Notes under the pieces: model-generated | Told to the model about the DNA's origin: nothing | The model's input: the letters and a program-made list of their open reading frames with translations, nothing else | Database searches by the model: none | Shown: in pieces, positions 61,156 to 64,000 of the stretch | Position numbering within the stretch: the stretch's first letter is position 1 | Layout of the letters: every line of letters begins with the position of its first letter | Assembly: GCA_000711775.1 (NCBI GenBank) | Contig: ARYC01019316.1 | Span: forward strand, 24,064 to 88,063 | Length of the DNA stretch: 64,000 nt | Origin: Oxytricha trifallax | Lineage: Eukaryota; Ciliophora; Spirotrichea; Sporadotrichida; Oxytrichidae | Direction of reading: 5' to 3' | Made by a program: the position numbers and the translations under genes

Positions 61156-62578
61156 ATGAGCGGCAACTTACTAAGAAAAGCGGCATTACTTGGCATTAGC
61201 CAGCAAAAACTTTCCTTCATGAATCAAAAGAAAATTACGACTTGTGATGCATTTACCTAGTACGAACCTGAAATTCTCTAACCTTAGGTCTCAGACTTTG
61301 AATAACAATTCAGTTGTTAAATAGTAATGCAGAGCTAAGAAATTCAATGCGAAGTTCCAATAAAAATGGTCGAAGAGGAGGAAGAGAAAAAAGATATTAA
61401 AGCATTATATTTGTGTGAAGAGTGTGAGAAGAAATTCACTTATAAATCTGCTCTTAAGCGTCATATCTTAGAGTAGCATTCTATCAAGCCAAAGCTCTAT
61501 CTTAAGCATGATAAGATAGATGGAAAATATTTTTGCCCTTATTGCAATAAAAAATATAACCATTCAAGGAATTTAAAAGTTCACCTATAAAACCATCATG
61601 GCAAGAAGTTTGAAGTCATAGATACTGAGACTGGTGAGGTCTTCCTTCAAAAAAGAAAGCCAAGAGACCCTTTAGAATCCTTGGAACAAAGAGTTAAAAA
61701 AGAAAATAAGCTTATTAAAGCAGTTAGAAACCTCCCAGCTTCTGAGATAGTGAAAATCACTCTGAAGATACAGGCACTAAAGCTTCCAATTTTAAATGTA
61801 TTGACCTTAAAGAATTTAAGGAAAGTTATCTTATACTTGAGAAAAAGGTCATTACTGATAAGCAGTTCGCATACAAGATTTATCCATTCAACTACTTTAA
61901 TGCGATGACAAGTATCAAATGGAATTTTTCAATGAGTACTAAGCTCTTACTAAAGCAAAGGTTGGAGATTTTTTGCTCGATGCAATACTCCTTGCTCAAG
62001 ATCATGTTGCTTTTCGCCTCCCTCTATATTAAATGACTTTAAGAGACTACATTTAAGATTAAAGAGTTCCTAAGTAGCTACCTCTTATTCTTACAAATGT
62101 TTGCAAAGGCATAGAAGAGCTGCACACTTTAGTGTATGTTCATAGAGACTTGAAGCCTGAGAATATTATGCTTGACTTTTCACCTCTCAGAGTAGTAATA
62201 ATTGATTTCAATAGATCATAAAGAGTTGAAGCTTCAGGACTTGGCAACGTTTATGGTACTCCTGGATACTTTCCAGAAAGGGAGGACTGGAGAGTTGGTG
62301 ATATTAAGTGGGATGTATGGGCTCTAGCAGCAATTATTGCTGAATGCAATATGCAAAGAAATGATTACTATAGCTGTAAGAGAGAGAAAGACTCAAAGCA
62401 GAGAATACAGCAATATCTAGACTAGAATAAGATAAAAGGTAAAATGAAAGATATGGCTGAGCAGATTATCTTAAGACCAAACAACAGAGCAGAGCAAACA
62501 ATAGACTAAATGATCAACTGGATAGGAGATATCAAATTTATAAAATTAGCACATGATGCCAAGGTATAGTCTGAGTGA
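61156..62578 (+). pseudogene. TBE 57-kD zinc-finger/kinase-like gene, frameshifted
   Basis: Starts MSGNLLRKAALLGISQQKLS. Two C2H2 fingers: CEECEKKFTYKSALKRHILE(QH) and CPYCNKKYNHSRNLKVHLQN(HH). Kinase-like part: YVHRDLKPENIMLDF, VVIIDFNRSQRV (DFN instead of DFG) and GTPGYFPERE; it ends at UGA 62576-62578. Frame changes near 61745 and near 61925 separate the finger and kinase parts. Confidence 0.85.
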
Positions 62579-62623
62579 ATAGTAAAAATAAAACCCCTCT
62601 AATACACACTACTATACATTACA

Positions 62624-62738
62624 TTAAACATTAAACCCCTACATAAACCCTATTAAAACCCTAATAAAGTATGCACTAATAGTCTACTTTTATCAATCAA
62701 AAACTCAATCAAACTACTGAAAGGGTTTTGGGGTTTTG
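62624..62738 (-). repeat. TBE copy 2 right terminal inverted repeat (115 bp)
   Basis: Reverse complement of 58611-58725 without mismatch; followed by the AAT duplication. Confidence 0.95.
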
Positions 62739-62741
62739 AAT

Positions 62742-64000
62742 CTCACACAACTAATATTTAAAATGCCTCTCCACAAGATGAGAAGATAAGGAAGTTAGCC
62801 ACTATGCTTATAAGCAAGTAAAGTCAACGGATTAGTGACTAAAATTTAAGGTTCAATTAAGAGCAATTTAAGTTTTTAGAACAGTAAAATTAGCAGGATT
62901 TATTTAAGAAGTATTAACTATTGAAGAAACTAAGCTAATAGAAAACCACATTTTCAACTTTTATAGATGGGAGATAACTTCATGGTCTACTCTCCTAAGT
63001 TGAACACACAATTAAAAAGACAATCAAGTCTTGAAGTAGATTGATAAGACGTTGGCATTGAGTTTGAAGGAAGCTTGCATCTAATATTAAATCGCCATTA
63101 AGATGAGAAATCCGAGTGTCAAGAGATGCAAGAATAAAGACGGGAAAAATTCTAAAAAAAATAATTAAGAAAAGAATTAGATTCAAGATAAGATTTTCAA
63201 AATCATATAAGCCAGATTTTAGATTAATAAAGAACTAAAGTAAATCCAGTAATATTAGTTTAAGAATAAAGTATTGCAATTATTTTCACTACACTCCAAA
63301 AGCCATTAGTAAAGAGTGGAGTTATGCCTTTTTTAAATACTCTTAGATTTAACTCAAAATAACAAAATAAGAATGATTAGCAGCATGCTCATGTGAAATA
63401 ACTATAAATAAAGAAAATTATAAAAGAACTTGAAAGTAAGCGTTAAGACTGTAATTACGACCTTGAAGATTTGAGTTCAGTTTTGAGGAGTTAGTTGAAG
63501 AAGAGAAGCAATTTTTAAATAAAATCTCATTTTTAGATAAAGAAATCAGTTAACTCCACAAAAATAAGTCCAACATAACACCGAAGTGTTTTAAATAGGA
63601 TTCGATTCAAGAGATGATGGAATAAGCTGAGTCATAGAAACTCTTTATATAGCTTTTCATGTATTATATAATACTCTCTGGTAGCTAAATAAGGTGTAAA
63701 CTGATTTGAAAACTTTCCCACACTTCTTAAATGATAAATGTAAGGAATTTCTACTGGACTACGCGAGATTGAATTGCGAACTCCGCAGTTTACATTCTGA
63801 CTTAAAGCAAAAACTTATTGAAAACAGAAAAACAAGAAATACTCAGCTTTTGATATCTAATGTCCAAAATGAAGACTCAAAATAGGAAGAGTCAACTGGC
63901 TTTTTGAAAAGAATGGTTAAATTATACAGTAGAAACGTGGAAAGCAAGAAGTAATAGATTATGGTTAAATATGAAAGAATTAAGGCATATGTGTAAAACT
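62742..64000 (+). CDS. Uncharacterised helical protein pieces right of TBE copy 2 (runs off window)
   Basis: Three open pieces: 62742-62921, in frame with the left flank of the TBE; 62967-63617, MGDNFMVYSPKLNTQLKRQS, 216 codons with one UGA at 63042-63044 (codon 26); and 63705-64000, LNDKCKEFLLDYARLNCELR ... VKLYSRNVESKKQQIMVKYE, still open at the window end. Composition is charged with likely coiled coils. Probably macronuclear-destined segments of one gene that TBE copy 2 entered. The family is not recognised. Confidence 0.5.

Larger units (their letters stand above)
58611..62738 (+). mobile_element. TBE (telomere-bearing element) transposon, copy 2, 4128 bp
   Basis: Complete element with 115-bp perfect terminal inverted repeats starting CAAAACCCCAAAACCC and AAT on both sides (58608-58610 and 62739-62741). 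Gene order as in copy 1. Its transposase frame is intact, while the 22-kD and 57-kD genes show apparent frameshifts. Inverted repeats beyond the telomeric part differ from copy 1, so the two belong to different TBE lineages. Confidence 0.95.

Noticed and set aside
1-64000. CRISPR arrays, bacterial operons, riboswitches, rRNA and tRNA genes
   Set aside because: None seen. The genetic code, introns and transposons indicate a ciliate nucleus.

Overview
This window looks like germline (micronuclear) DNA of a spirotrichous ciliate of the Oxytricha/Stylonychia/Tetmemena group, most likely Oxytricha. Three things support this. Long reading frames appear only if UAA and UAG are read as glutamine and UGA is the sole stop. 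The sequence is very AT-rich, with gene pieces separated by non-coding AT-rich stretches. Two complete telomere-bearing (TBE) transposons are present, whose terminal inverted repeats begin with C4A4 repeats and which are flanked by 3-bp ANT duplications.

Layout. 1-2188: 3' part of a LINE with an open reverse transcriptase ORF. 3149-3628: foldback repeat. 3922-5346 (minus) and 10073-10846 (plus): two copies of one retroelement ORF1 family, each followed by a similar hairpin and an AT-rich simple tail. 11307-15415: TBE copy 1, inserted in an open frame. 19040-19912: ARF-like GTPase pseudogene between short inverted repeats. 22782-24830: host gene pieces. 25440-30300: old, decayed TBE-like element without telomeric ends, itself carrying a 470-bp palindrome. 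30443-32331 (minus): uncharacterised host gene pieces. 32436-33291: two related foldback elements. 34135-40900: three tandem multi-membrane-span transporter-like genes. 41353-44576: uncharacterised Q/S/N-rich coding region. 44657-45830: 1.17-kb near-perfect palindrome. 45960-50023: ARMC9-like (LisH + armadillo) ciliary gene. 50561-52090: scrambled sperm-tail PG-rich-repeat gene with segments on both strands. 53343-55490: element with ~317-bp inverted repeats encoding a Rep-like SF3 helicase. 57866-58610 and 62742-64000: host coding regions, separated by TBE copy 2 (58611-62738).

The most unusual item is the Rep/SF3-helicase element. It does not match the usual catalogue of ciliate germline elements known to me (TBE, LINE, Helitron) and has iteron-like TGTACA arrays in its inverted repeats. 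The second is the scrambled PG-rich gene, where a 5-bp AAGCT pointer joins a plus-strand segment to a minus-strand segment in frame.

Limits: exact MDS/IES boundaries cannot be fixed without the macronuclear sequence. Many frameshifts lie at homopolymers and could be real decay, IESs, introns or assembly errors. Family assignments come from motifs read by eye, not from database searches.
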